Under the pieces are notes generated by a model. It saw only the letters and a list, made by a program, of their open reading frames with translations, was not told the DNA's origin and did not search any database. From contig JBDTOO010000016.1 of assembly GCA_039933215.1 (NCBI GenBank), positions 1 through 64,000 of the forward strand: a stretch of DNA of 64,000 nt. Reading direction: 5' to 3'. A program made the translations under genes and the position numbers. Origin of the DNA: JALYUA01 sp039933215 (GTDB lineage: Bacteria > Acidobacteriota > Thermoanaerobaculia > UBA5066 > Gp7-AA6). Positions 19,455 to 27,693 of the stretch are shown in pieces. Every line of letters starts with the position of its first letter. The stretch's first letter is position 1.

Positions 19455-20367
19455 AAATGATCCACCCCGCGGTCGCCACCCATCCGACGACGATGACCAG
19501 GAGCCATGGGTCGTCGATGAGAAGCGTCTGCGTGGGGTTTCCTCCTCCCCCCTGGCGGTAGACCAGGCGGACGTAGCGGGCGACTCCCAGGACGACGAAC
19601 GGAACGGTCGGAGCGAAGCTGCGGCCCCCGTGGATCTGCAGGGTCGAGGGCGTCACGCTGTAGGCGGCGTAGGCCGAGACGGTCGTCAGTGCGGTCACGA
19701 TGAACAGAAAGTCCAGACCCTCGACTCCGTAGGAAGCGAGCACCGCTCGATGCTCCGAGGACGACGTCCGACCCGCGTTCTGGAGCTCCCACTGCCGCTT
19801 CCCGACGACCAGGAAGAGCGCGAGAACGTAGGCGCACCCCATGAGAAACGGCGAGGGGGCGACGCCCGCGAGCGCCGCGCCGGCGAGCGCCCGGAGAGGC
19901 AGTCCCGCCGCGACGATCAGCGCCTCGAGGAAGGGCACCTGCTTCAGCACGAGCGAGTAGGCGATCATGAGGGCCGCATACAGCGCGCACCATCTTCCGA
20001 ACCGTGCGTCGATCGCGAAGGCCGCGGCCAGGCCGCCGGCCCCCGCGACGACCGCGGCGACGACAGCCGTCCGCACGGAGAGTTCGCCGGTCGCGAGGGG
20101 CCGCAGCCGCTTGACCGGGTGCGCGCGGTCGCGCTCGCGGTCCATCACGTCGTTGACCAGGTAGATCGCGCTCGTGACCGCGCAGAAAACGACGAGGCCG
20201 GCGGTGGCGAGGGCCCACCCGCGCGCCGTCGCGAGCGCGCCGCCGAACAAAAACGGCAGGGGGAGAACGAGGTTCTTGACCCACTGAGCCGGCCGCGCGG
20301 AGGCGAACAGGGCGGGAAGAGGGGATCGCGCGGCCGGAGCCCGCTCTCCCTCCGATCTGGCCGCCAT
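19444..20367 (-). CDS. UbiA-type decaprenyl-phosphate phosphoribosyltransferase
   Basis: This 307-aa protein has SARPAQWVKNLVLPLPFLFG and YLVNDVMDRERDRAHPVK, the NDxxDxxxD prenyl-diphosphate site followed by KRLRPLATGEL. These are the hallmarks of 5-phosphoribosyl-1-diphosphate:decaprenyl-phosphate transferases, which make the lipid-linked ribose precursor of arabinofuranose donors. Eight or nine membrane spans can be traced. The start at ATG 20367 is favoured by a TACAAT box 9 nt upstream. The reading frame continues 36 codons further, but that part is repeat-like intergenic DNA. A different prenyl acceptor remains possible. Confidence 0.82.
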   Translation of the reverse strand: MAARSEGERAPAARSPLPALFASARPAQWVKNLVLPLPFLFGGALATARGWALATAGLVVFCAVTSAIYLVNDVMDRERDRAHPVKRLRPLATGELSVRTAVVAAVVAGAGGLAAAFAIDARFGRWCALYAALMIAYSLVLKQVPFLEALIVAAGLPLRALAGAALAGVAPSPFLMGCAYVLALFLVVGKRQWELQNAGRTSSSEHRAVLASYGVEGLDFLFIVTALTTVSAYAAYSVTPSTLQIHGGRSFAPTVPFVVLGVARYVRLVYRQGGGGNPTQTLLIDDPWLLVIVVGWVATAGWIIYGH

Positions 20368-20376
20368 CAGTGTTCC

Positions 20377-20382
20377 ATTGTA
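20377..20382 (-). promoter_or_regulatory. -10-like box TACAAT, 9 nt before the UbiA-type gene
   Basis: On the minus strand TACAAT is followed by GGAACACTG and ATG. The box is a good -10 match and leaves little or no leader, so initiation is probably leaderless. Confidence 0.5.
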
Positions 20383-20556
20383 CTTCCCTTCGACGGCTCT
20401 CAGATCGGGCTCGCGCCTTCGGCAGGTCGGTCGCGCATATCCGGCCATCGGCGGCTGATCGGATTGCCGGGTCATCGGGTGTCGGACCCAGGGGTCGTCG
20501 CTCGGCGCAGGGAGACATGCGCTTTGGCGGCGCTTCCGAACTCGAGGTCATCGATG

Positions 20557-20658
20557 GCCGCATTCCCAGATGGCCCGATGACCCGATGACCCGATGGCCC
20601 GATCGCCGACAAATGGCCGGATAGAAACACGGCGCCGTAAGGCGGCGTGTTTCAGATC
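20557..20658 (-). repeat. 102-bp dispersed element, copy B
   Basis: The element is colinear with copy A (193-294). It differs by two point changes in the tandem/linker part and several in the hairpin. Its stem arms are 20625-20636 and 20641-20652 around a 4-nt loop, with one mismatch. Two of the stem changes relative to copy A are compensatory. It lies 35 nt past the stop of the minus-strand flavoprotein gene, in the same orientation as copy A has to ligD. Confidence 0.8.
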
Positions 20659-20693
20659 TCCGTGAATCGATCGTCCGGTCACCCGGTGGCCGA

Positions 20694-21605
20694 CTACAGG
20701 CCTCTCTCTTCTTTCTGGAGCGCGGCGTTGATCGCGAAGCCGGCCTTGGCTCCCTCGGCCGCCGCGACGACGACGAGCTGGACGTCCTCGGACGCGTCGC
20801 CAGCGGCATAGAGGCCCGGAATCCGCGTCCACGCGAGACGATTCGTCCGGATCGCGCCGCGCCGGTTGAAGGCGCAGCCGAGCCGCTCGGCGAGAGGCGA
20901 TCGCTGGTGTTGTCCCGTGTTGAAGAAGAGGGCCTGGCGGTCGAGGGGGTCTCCTTTTTCGAAGACGATCCGCCGCAGAGCGCCGTCGTCGCTCTCGAGG
21001 CGTTCGATCCTCTCCCGGCGGATGCGCACGCCGTTGCGCTCGAGGCGTTGGAGGTCCGCGGCGGTGAGCCGGCCGCGTCCGCCCGTGCACAGGACCACGT
21101 CGTCGCTCCACGTGCGGAGAGACAGCGCGAGGCCGACGGCGGCGCGGCCGGGCCCGTAGGCCGCGAGCGACTGTCCCCGACGCTCGAACGCGTCGCAATA
21201 CGGGCAGTGGAAGACGCTCGATCCGTAGAGCTCGCGGACGCCGTCGAACTCGGGGAGGCGGTCGACCACGCCGGACGCGAGCAGGAGCATCCGGCAAGAG
21301 AGCCGGCGGCCGTCTCCGAGCGACACCGTGAAACCGGACTCCGTCGCCTGGGCGTCGGAGACCTCGCGGAGCACGATCTCGACGCCGTACGGCTTCAGGT
21401 CTTCGCGGGCGATCCGAAGGAACTCCGCCGGGGGGATGCCGTCCCGGGTGAGAAATCCGTGCATGGCGTGGGACGCGGCGTTGCGGGGCTTCCCGACGTC
21501 GCAGACGAGAACGCGGCGGCCGCAGCGCCCGAGAAGGAGCGCCGCCGAGAGGCCGGCCGGACCTCCTCCCACGATGATCGCGTCGTACGCCTTGTCGTTG
21601 GACAT
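20694..21605 (-). CDS. Thioredoxin-reductase-like FAD/NAD(P) oxidoreductase
   Basis: This 303-aa flavoprotein has the FAD-binding IIVGGGPAGLSAALLLGR, a CPYC redox motif in VFHCPYCDAFE, and the final IPGLYAAGDASEDVQ segment that contacts FAD. The central NAD(P) site is weak: GPGRAAVGLAL where thioredoxin reductases have GGGDSA. It is of normal length for the family. The CPYC centre suggests dithiol/disulfide exchange, but low-molecular-weight thiol reductases of similar build cannot be excluded. It is transcribed away from the kinase gene, with 69 bp between the two starts. Confidence 0.85.
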   Translation of the reverse strand: MSNDKAYDAIIVGGGPAGLSAALLLGRCGRRVLVCDVGKPRNAASHAMHGFLTRDGIPPAEFLRIAREDLKPYGVEIVLREVSDAQATESGFTVSLGDGRRLSCRMLLLASGVVDRLPEFDGVRELYGSSVFHCPYCDAFERRGQSLAAYGPGRAAVGLALSLRTWSDDVVLCTGGRGRLTAADLQRLERNGVRIRRERIERLESDDGALRRIVFEKGDPLDRQALFFNTGQHQRSPLAERLGCAFNRRGAIRTNRLAWTRIPGLYAAGDASEDVQLVVVAAAEGAKAGFAINAALQKEERGL

Positions 21606-21674
21606 CTGCTCGCTTTCGTGCGCCGTCCTGCAGCCAACGTGCCACGGGACCGTCTACAATCGCCCCGAGGCGAC

Positions 21675-23603
21675 GTGCAGCAACCTGGCACACTGATCGA
21701 AGGCAAGTACGAGATCCTGGGAAAAATCCGCGAAGGCGGCATGGGGGCGATCTACAAGGTCCGCCACCGCCTCTTAGACGAGATCCGGGTCGTCAAGGTC
21801 ATGCGCACCCAGGCGCTCGCCGACGAGGAGCTGAAACAGCGGTTCGTCGAAGAGGCCAAGACGGCCACCCGTCTGAAGCACCCGAACATCTGCACGATCC
21901 ACGACTTCGCGCTCGACGCCGACGGCACGGCCTACCTGGTCATGGAGTTCATCGACGGGGCAACCGTCGCGGAGCTCTCCAGGACCCCGGCCCGGCCCGG
22001 GATCGGGACCGCGCTCGAGATCGCGCAGCAGACGCTTCTGGCCCTCGCCTACCTCCACCGGCGCAACGTCGTGCACCGGGACGTCGCGCCCGACAACATC
22101 ATGGTCACTCACGACGAAGAGGGCCGGCCGCTCGTGAAGCTGATCGATCTCGGCATCGCGAAGGCGCTCGACAAGCCCGGCGCCGACATGACGTCGACGG
22201 GCGTCTTCCTCGGAAAGCTCAAGTACGCGTCGCCCGAGCAGTACGGCGCGCTCCCCCCGGGCGAGAAGATCGACGGACGGAGCGATCTCTACAGCCTGGG
22301 GGTCGTGCTCTACGAGCTCTTGACGGGAGCGCGACCGTTCTCGGGTGAAACGCCGGCCGAGCTGCTGCGGGCGCACCTCTTCTCCCCGCCGCTCCCATTT
22401 GCCGAGTCCGACCCCCACAACCAGGTCCCGGAGGAGCTCCGACAGGCGATTCTGAAGGCGCTGGAGAAGAAGCGCGAAGAGCGCTACGGGACAGCCGAAG
22501 ACTTCCACCGGGAGATCCTTCGCATCAAGAGCCGGATGGCGGCGTCGGAAGCCGGAGGCGCGGAGGCGACGGTGACCATGCTCTCCCGGGCCCGCGCGTC
22601 GCGGGACGATGTCGGTTCCCCCACGACTCCGAGCGCCCAGGACCGCCTCGACCGCCAGTTCATCGCGGCGGCGACCCCGCACCCCTCGAACCCACCCTTG
22701 AGGACCGTCGAGCGCCGGGACGAGACGGAGGCCTCTTCTCCGTCCGGTACCAACCGCATCACGGTGCCCTTCCCCCGCCGGCGACGGAGCGGCCTCGGCC
22801 TCCTGGCCGCCGGCCTCGCGGTCGGGGCCCTCGCCGCCTACTTCGCGCTCCGGCCGCCTCGAGACGCCGCCGCGATTCCTCCGGGAGACCGGGACGCGTC
22901 GTCCGGACGCTCCGGTGGCCCGGCCGCACCGGCGCCGGCGGCGCCGCCCGCGCCGCGCGCCGCGGCCCTCGAGCCGACGGAGGCCCCGTCGCCCGCCCCG
23001 ACCGAGATCCCGGAAGCGGAGCCGACCGCCCAGGCCCCCGCCGTCCGGGCGACCCGCCCTCCTACGCCGCAGGCCACCCCGCGCCGCCCCGCGACGCCGC
23101 CGCCCCGCCGGACCGAGCCGCCGCGAATCGCCGCGGTCCTTCCGCCCCCCGTACCGTCGCCGGCAGTCTCGGCTCCCTTCGTCTCGGAATCGCCTCGTCG
23201 AGCGGATCCCACGCCGCGGCCCGCGCCGCCGCCGCTGCCGCCGGCCGCGCCCTCTGCCGCCCCCGAGCCGAAGTCCGTCTCATCCGAGTCCGACCGGATC
23301 CGGGACGCGATCCGCCGCTACGAGAGGGCTCAGAACACGCTCGACACCGACCTCTACGCGAGAGTCTTCCCGGGCGCCGACCGGGCGCGCGTCCAGGCGG
23401 CATTCGACAATTTCCGCTCGCAGACGGTCACGTTCGAGAACATCCGGGTGGACGTCGTCCCGGGCGCGACGCGCGCCACCGCGCGCCTCCATGAACGGCG
23501 CGTCGCCGTCCCGCGTGTCGGCAGCGAGCAGCGTCTCGAAGGCGACCGGACGATCCAGCTCCAGAAACAGGGCGACGGCTGGATCATCACCGGCCTGCGG
23601 TGA
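21675..23603 (+). CDS. Transmembrane Ser/Thr protein kinase with extracytoplasmic NTF2-like domain
   Basis: This 642-aa Hanks-type kinase starts with KYEILGKIREGGMGAIYK (glycine loop) and has VVKVM (ATP Lys). The catalytic loop reads HRDVAPDN, where Ala replaces the usual Lys. DLG takes the place of DFG, and YASPEQ marks the end of the activation segment. A membrane span lies near residues 375-395. It is followed by a Pro/Ala-rich stretch of about 150 residues and a final about 100 residues resembling an NTF2/SnoaL-like fold (VRPG-type strands, GDGWIITGL end) in place of PASTA repeats. The GTG start at 21675 has GAGG nearby and a TACAAT box at 21655-21660. Confidence 0.88.
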   Translation: MQQPGTLIEGKYEILGKIREGGMGAIYKVRHRLLDEIRVVKVMRTQALADEELKQRFVEEAKTATRLKHPNICTIHDFALDADGTAYLVMEFIDGATVAELSRTPARPGIGTALEIAQQTLLALAYLHRRNVVHRDVAPDNIMVTHDEEGRPLVKLIDLGIAKALDKPGADMTSTGVFLGKLKYASPEQYGALPPGEKIDGRSDLYSLGVVLYELLTGARPFSGETPAELLRAHLFSPPLPFAESDPHNQVPEELRQAILKALEKKREERYGTAEDFHREILRIKSRMAASEAGGAEATVTMLSRARASRDDVGSPTTPSAQDRLDRQFIAAATPHPSNPPLRTVERRDETEASSPSGTNRITVPFPRRRRSGLGLLAAGLAVGALAAYFALRPPRDAAAIPPGDRDASSGRSGGPAAPAPAAPPAPRAAALEPTEAPSPAPTEIPEAEPTAQAPAVRATRPPTPQATPRRPATPPPRRTEPPRIAAVLPPPVPSPAVSAPFVSESPRRADPTPRPAPPPLPPAAPSAAPEPKSVSSESDRIRDAIRRYERAQNTLDTDLYARVFPGADRARVQAAFDNFRSQTVTFENIRVDVVPGATRATARLHERRVAVPRVGSEQRLEGDRTIQLQKQGDGWIITGLR

Positions 23604-23610
23604 CGACTTT

Positions 23611-23644
23611 CGGCCGGAGACATTCGCTTCGCGAATCGCGGCCG
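23611..23644. terminator. Nested hairpin between convergent kinase and barrel genes
   Basis: CGGCCG arms (23611-23616 and 23639-23644) enclose an inner TTCGC/GCGAA hairpin with a 3-nt loop. It lies 8 nt after the kinase stop in a 123-bp convergent spacer. No T run follows, so its role as a terminator is tentative. Confidence 0.35.
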
Positions 23645-23726
23645 ACGTAAGGGCCGGAACGTCGCGGGTCTCTCCAGGAGTGCTCCGCCCGTCGCCACCG
23701 GCGACGAACCCTACGCTCGACGAATT

Positions 23727-25055
23727 CTAAAAGCTGTAGTCGAACCCCACGAGCGGCGAGAAGCGGTCCTGGAGGCCGTTGCGGTCGAGCGCGAAGAGGC
23801 CGTTGATCGTCAGCAGGAAGTTTCCGAACGGATTGATCTTCAGGCCGGCGGACCCGAGCAGAGTCGTCGTGTCGCGCGTCTCGCTGACCAGACGCGGGAA
23901 GACCGCGGTGTGGATCTCGGGAGGAGCCGCGGGATTCTGGATGACGTTGTACTGGAAGGTGGTGTCGACGACGCGGACGACCTGCGCCCGGCGATACGTA
24001 CGCCCGAGGACGTCCGCCGCGAACGTCAGCCGCGGAGAGAGCGCCCAGTCGAAGCCTCCGGTGTAGGCGATCTCGTCCGGCAGGTCGCGGCCGCCCCGCG
24101 CGCGCGACGTCCAGTTGTAGCCGGCGTTGATGTGCGGCGAGAAGCTCCCCAGGTGGAGGGAACCGACGAGGTAGCCCTTGACCTGCGTGGACCCGGTGCC
24201 GAGGAGGTCCTGCTCCTCCCCCGTCGGAACCCGGACGTCCGCCGCGAGCGCGAGTCCGCCGGTCCGGCCCTGCAACAGGCCGAGCTTACCCCGCAGCACC
24301 ACGTCGCCGACGCCCGAAGCGCTCCCGTTCTGGCGGAAGCTCTCCGCCGTCCCTCCGTTGACGAACGTGTGGATCGGAGAGGCGATCCCCGTCGCCTGCC
24401 GCACGATCGTCGCGTCCGTCTGCGCCTCGATGCCCACGCGGACGATTGGAACGGCGACTCCCACGTCCAGCCGGTCCGTGACCCCGTAGGTCAGCACGAA
24501 CGCGGTGATGTCCGTGTCGACCTTGAGGAAGAGGCGGGCGGTGATCACGTCCCCCTCGAACCAGAACTCGAGATTCGTATGGTCCTGGTTCGTGTCCTGA
24601 TGGGTGAACACCAGGCGCGCGTCGCCCTCCCGCAGGCCGAGGGCGTCGATCCGGTCGAACGTAAAATGGCTGTAGTTGATGCCGGCGTTCAGCTTGCCCT
24701 TGCCGATCGTCTCGGCGCGTTCGGCGTAGATCGGCCCGAAGCTGTCCGACGCGCGCGTGAAGACGCCGAGCGCCGGATCGAAGTTGTAGGTGAAGCCTCC
24801 GGCCGAGGACGCGAGCGGGAAGGACGAGAGCTGGTTCGCGAGCTCCGAGTTGAACTGCTGCAGAGCGGTGAACTGCGGGGAGTCCTCCCCGATGAAGTGC
24901 GCCTGGTGGCTGAACCCCGCCGCGGGCGGCGCGAGCGTGATCCCTTCGTGGAGGAAATCGGTCAGCAGGTCCCGCAGGTTGAAGCTCTGAGCCCGCGCGG
25001 CGGCGGGCGCAGAGGCAGTCAGCGCGAGAACGAGCCCGAGCGTTCGAAGCCTCAT
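23727..25055 (-). CDS. Outer-membrane beta-barrel transporter-like protein
   Basis: This 442-aa protein has a clear signal peptide (MRLRTLGLVLALTASAPAAARA). Alternating hydrophobic strands follow, and the end is aromatic (GFDYSF), as in outer-membrane barrels. The pattern KLNAGINYSHFTFD, VTDRLDVGVAVPIVRVG and GDVVLRGKLGL resembles the Phenol_MetA_deg/'transporter' barrel family. AGGAGAG lies 7 nt before the ATG. The substrate is unknown. Its presence implies a diderm envelope. Confidence 0.75.
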   Translation of the reverse strand: MRLRTLGLVLALTASAPAAARAQSFNLRDLLTDFLHEGITLAPPAAGFSHQAHFIGEDSPQFTALQQFNSELANQLSSFPLASSAGGFTYNFDPALGVFTRASDSFGPIYAERAETIGKGKLNAGINYSHFTFDRIDALGLREGDARLVFTHQDTNQDHTNLEFWFEGDVITARLFLKVDTDITAFVLTYGVTDRLDVGVAVPIVRVGIEAQTDATIVRQATGIASPIHTFVNGGTAESFRQNGSASGVGDVVLRGKLGLLQGRTGGLALAADVRVPTGEEQDLLGTGSTQVKGYLVGSLHLGSFSPHINAGYNWTSRARGGRDLPDEIAYTGGFDWALSPRLTFAADVLGRTYRRAQVVRVVDTTFQYNVIQNPAAPPEIHTAVFPRLVSETRDTTTLLGSAGLKINPFGNFLLTINGLFALDRNGLQDRFSPLVGFDYSF

Positions 25056-25148
25056 GATCGTCTCTCCTCTCGTCTCGGCGAAGCGGCTTTTCCGCCAGCG
25101 TAAGGTCGCGCACGCTCCTCGTCAAGGAGAAAGCGGCGGCTCCGCGGC

Positions 25149-25979
25149 CTAGCGCCGGCCGAGCTTGCGGTACTGCTGCAGGTGGCGCAGCGCCGCGGCG
25201 GTCTCGCCCAGGCGCACGCAGAGATGCGCCGCGTTGTAGTGGGAGTCCGCGCTCGCGGGATCCAGAGTCAAAGCCAGACGATACGCCTCGAGCGCTTCCC
25301 GGCCGCGGCCGACGTCCTCGAGCGCCACGCCGAGATTGAACGCCGCCGTGGCATTGCCCGGATCGATCGCGAGCGCGCGGCGGTAGTGCGTCTCCGCGCC
25401 CGCGGCGTCTCCGGACTCGTGCAGAAGGCGCCCGAGGTTGACGTGCGCGTCCGGATGCCTCGGCGCGAGCTCGAGCGCGCGCGCGTAAGCCTGCCGGGCC
25501 TCTTCGGGCGCCGTGGCGTCGACGTCGCATCCGAGCGCGAACCAGTCGTCCGCCGACATCTCCTGCGCGTCGCGGCTCGCCTCGCGGAAAGCGCGCCGCG
25601 CGAGCGGAGCGACCTTCCGCGCGAGCTCGGCGACTCCGAAATCGAGGATCGCCTGACCGGACTCGGCGTCCCAGAGAGCGTTCCCGTCCGCGACGACCAC
25701 TTCGTCCCCCTGCGCGGTGATGCGCAGTCCGGTCAGCCGGCGGCCCGGCGGCAACTGTTCGCGCAGCCGCGCGAGAGCGCGCCGCACGCGGCGGGGCGGC
25801 AGCCCGGCGGAGAGCAGCCCGCGCGCCGTCCGCAGGAACACCAGGTCGGAGAAGGAGAACCGGAGCCGGCCGCCGGGCAGCCGCTCGGGATCGAGAAAGC
25901 CCGAGCGCACGTAGGAGCGCACCTGGGCCTGCGAGAGCGCGAGGATCTTGGCGACTTCGGCGGTGCCGTATCCGGTCAC
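25149..25979 (-). CDS. MerR-type HTH protein with TPR repeats
   Basis: This 276-aa protein starts (GTG) with a MerR-like winged helix: YGTAEVAKILALSQAQVRSYVRSGFL, then LRFSFSDLVFLRTARGL. A middle region of about 70 residues has beta-rich character. From about residue 140 there are four TPR-like units (ARALELAPRHPDAHVNLG, RRALAIDPGNATAAFNLG, RLALTLDPASADSHYNAA). It probably binds DNA and a protein partner. It is in line with ku, whose stop lies 55 nt from this start, so co-transcription with the repair genes is possible. Confidence 0.75.
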   Translation of the reverse strand: MTGYGTAEVAKILALSQAQVRSYVRSGFLDPERLPGGRLRFSFSDLVFLRTARGLLSAGLPPRRVRRALARLREQLPPGRRLTGLRITAQGDEVVVADGNALWDAESGQAILDFGVAELARKVAPLARRAFREASRDAQEMSADDWFALGCDVDATAPEEARQAYARALELAPRHPDAHVNLGRLLHESGDAAGAETHYRRALAIDPGNATAAFNLGVALEDVGRGREALEAYRLALTLDPASADSHYNAAHLCVRLGETAAALRHLQQYRKLGRR

Positions 25980-26034
25980 GAAGCGGAGAGGGAGGCGGAA
26001 GGCTCGGCCGGCCGGGAGACGATCAAGCCAGGAG

Positions 26035-26925
26035 CTATTTCCGGGACGCCCCGGTCTTCCGTTCCGACTTCTCGGCCTCTCGCGCGGCCTTCCTGGGGGG
26101 CTTCCGGCTCTCGGACGAGGCCGCCGCGCCGCGGCGGCGAGCCGGCTCCGCCGACGTGGCGAGGCTCCGCCGCAGAGCTTCCATGAGGTCGATGACCTCC
26201 CCGGTCTTCGGCTTCGGAGACGACGAGATCTCCTGTCCGGTCTCGATCTTCTTCTGGAGCTGCTCCTGGATCCTCTTCCGAACGTCGTCTTCGTACGCTT
26301 CCGGGTGGAAGCGGTCGGTCGCCCGCTGCTCGACGAGCATGGTCGCGAGCTTCAGCTCGGAGTCCTTGACGTCTTCCTTCCCGAGGTCGACCTCGGAGAT
26401 GGAGCGGACCTCGTCCGCGTAGAGGAGCTGCTGCATCACCAGTCCGCCGTCGATCGGCCTCAGCATCACGAGGTACTGCTTGCCGCGCGCCGCGTATTTC
26501 GCGAGCGCGACCCGCCCGGTCTCGGAAAGCGCTTTGGCGAGCAGCCAGTACGCCTTCGCGCCGCCCTTCTCGGGGCCGAGGTAGTACGCCTTGTCGAAGT
26601 AGACGGGGTCGATCTCCGTGATGGGGACGAACTCGGTGACGTCCACGGTCTGCGTCGACTCTTCCTCGAGCGCCTTGAGCTCGTCGGGAGAGAAGAGGAC
26701 GTACTGATCCTTCGAGAACTCGTAGCCCTTCGTCATCTCGTCCCGCGGGACGACGATGTTGTCCTCCTTCGGGCAGATGTACTGCTGCTTCAGACGCGAG
26801 CCGCACTTCGCGTGCAGGAGATTGAAGGAGATGCCCGCGGAGGAGTTCGCCGCGGAATAGAGCTTCACCGGAATGGACACCAGTCCAAACGAGATGTTCG
26901 CGTTGCCGATCGCTCTGGCGGACAT
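26035..26925 (-). CDS. ku: Ku, DNA end-binding protein of NHEJ
   Basis: This 296-aa protein matches bacterial Ku, a homodimeric ring that loads on broken DNA ends and recruits LigD. It opens with MSARAIGNANISFGLVSIPVKLYSA and has FNLLHAKCGSRLKQQYIC, TKGYEFSKDQYVLFS, PVYFDKAYYLGPEKGGAKAYWLL and VMLRPIDGGLVMQQLLYADEVR. The C-terminal about 50 residues are Lys/Arg/Ala-rich, the usual DNA- and LigD-contacting tail. The ligD genes lie about 24 kb to the left rather than next door. A TACACT box lies 13 nt upstream of the ATG. Confidence 0.95.
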   Translation of the reverse strand: MSARAIGNANISFGLVSIPVKLYSAANSSAGISFNLLHAKCGSRLKQQYICPKEDNIVVPRDEMTKGYEFSKDQYVLFSPDELKALEEESTQTVDVTEFVPITEIDPVYFDKAYYLGPEKGGAKAYWLLAKALSETGRVALAKYAARGKQYLVMLRPIDGGLVMQQLLYADEVRSISEVDLGKEDVKDSELKLATMLVEQRATDRFHPEAYEDDVRKRIQEQLQKKIETGQEISSSPKPKTGEVIDLMEALRRSLATSAEPARRRGAAASSESRKPPRKAAREAEKSERKTGASRK

Positions 26926-26959
26926 GTTTGAGTCCGTAAGTGTAGCAGGGGAAGGGCTT

Positions 26960-27658
26960 TCAGGCGCCCAGGATGTTGATCAGCCCCTCCGCGAAGAGAG
27001 GGCCGCGCGCTTCGTCCTCGTGTTTGAAGTAGACGAACGCCTCCGACCAGGGCTGGGCGCGGATCTTCGCCGCCCACGCCTGGAGGGACTCGGGCCCATA
27101 GTCCTGGCGTCTCAAGCGGAGATACCCCCAACCCGTTGTGGCCACGGCCGGCGTCGCCAGGTCCTCGTCCTCGGCCAGGCAAAGCGCCGCCCCCGCGCCG
27201 CGCAGCGCTTCGAAGACCTCGTCGTCGAACCAGGACGCGTGGCGAAACTCGAAGGCGGCGCGGCTCCCCGGCGGAAGGAGCGGCAGGAAGGCCGCGAGAC
27301 GCGGGAGGTCCTTCTTGAGGTTGGGAGGAAGCTGGAAGAGGACGGGCCCGAGACGATCGCCGAGCGTGACGGCGACCTGGAAGAAGAACGCCACCGAGTC
27401 CGCCGCGTCCTTCAGCCGGGAGCGGTGCGTGATCCGCTGCGACGCCTTCAGCGCGAAGAGGAACCCGTCGGGAACTTGCTCCGCCCACTTCGCGAGGACA
27501 GACGCCTGGGGCATCCGGTAGAACGTGTTGTTGATCTCGACGGTCGGGAACCGGCGCGCATAGAACGGGAGCATCTCTTCCGGCTTGAGCTCCTCGGGAT
27601 AGAACGCGCCCTTCCACTTTTTGTAGCTGTAGCCGCTGGTGCCGATCCGGACGCGCAT
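26960..27658 (-). CDS. DUF72 family protein
   Basis: This 232-aa protein matches the DUF72/YecE family, a TIM-barrel fold of unknown reaction. Markers are RIGTSGYSYKKWKGAFYPE, YARRFPTVEINNTFYRMP, FALKASQRITH, GPVLFQLPPNL, AFEFRHASWF and YVYFKHEDE-like FVYFKHEDEARGP at the end. It sits between ku and the AlkA-like glycosylase on one strand. DUF72 proteins are often found near nucleic-acid repair genes, but no role is proven. A TACCTT box 6 nt before the ATG suggests its own leaderless start. Confidence 0.88.
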   Translation of the reverse strand: MRVRIGTSGYSYKKWKGAFYPEELKPEEMLPFYARRFPTVEINNTFYRMPQASVLAKWAEQVPDGFLFALKASQRITHRSRLKDAADSVAFFFQVAVTLGDRLGPVLFQLPPNLKKDLPRLAAFLPLLPPGSRAAFEFRHASWFDDEVFEALRGAGAALCLAEDEDLATPAVATTGWGYLRLRRQDYGPESLQAWAAKIRAQPWSEAFVYFKHEDEARGPLFAEGLINILGA

Positions 27659-27664
27659 GGGAAG

Positions 27665-27670
27665 AAGGTA
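27665..27670 (-). promoter_or_regulatory. -10-like box TACCTT, 6 nt before the DUF72 start
   Basis: On the minus strand the box is followed by CTTCCC and ATG. No ribosome-binding sequence is present between them. Confidence 0.45.
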
Positions 27671-27693
27671 TCAGGATGGACCGCGCTGCACGG

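Larger units (their letters stand above)
20368..20693 (-). other. 326-bp intergenic region holding a promoter and a dispersed repeat
   Basis: No convincing gene is present. From left to right the region holds the UbiA-type promoter, a degenerate stretch with GGGTCATCGGGTG near 20472 that resembles the repeat units, and the 102-bp element copy B (20557-20658). It ends with a short spacer to the flavoprotein stop codon. The open frames crossing it have no recognisable protein content. Confidence 0.6.

Noticed and set aside
20368..20475. 36-codon extension of the UbiA-type protein
   Set aside because: It covers the promoter box and repeat-like DNA. The conserved protein starts at ATG 20367.
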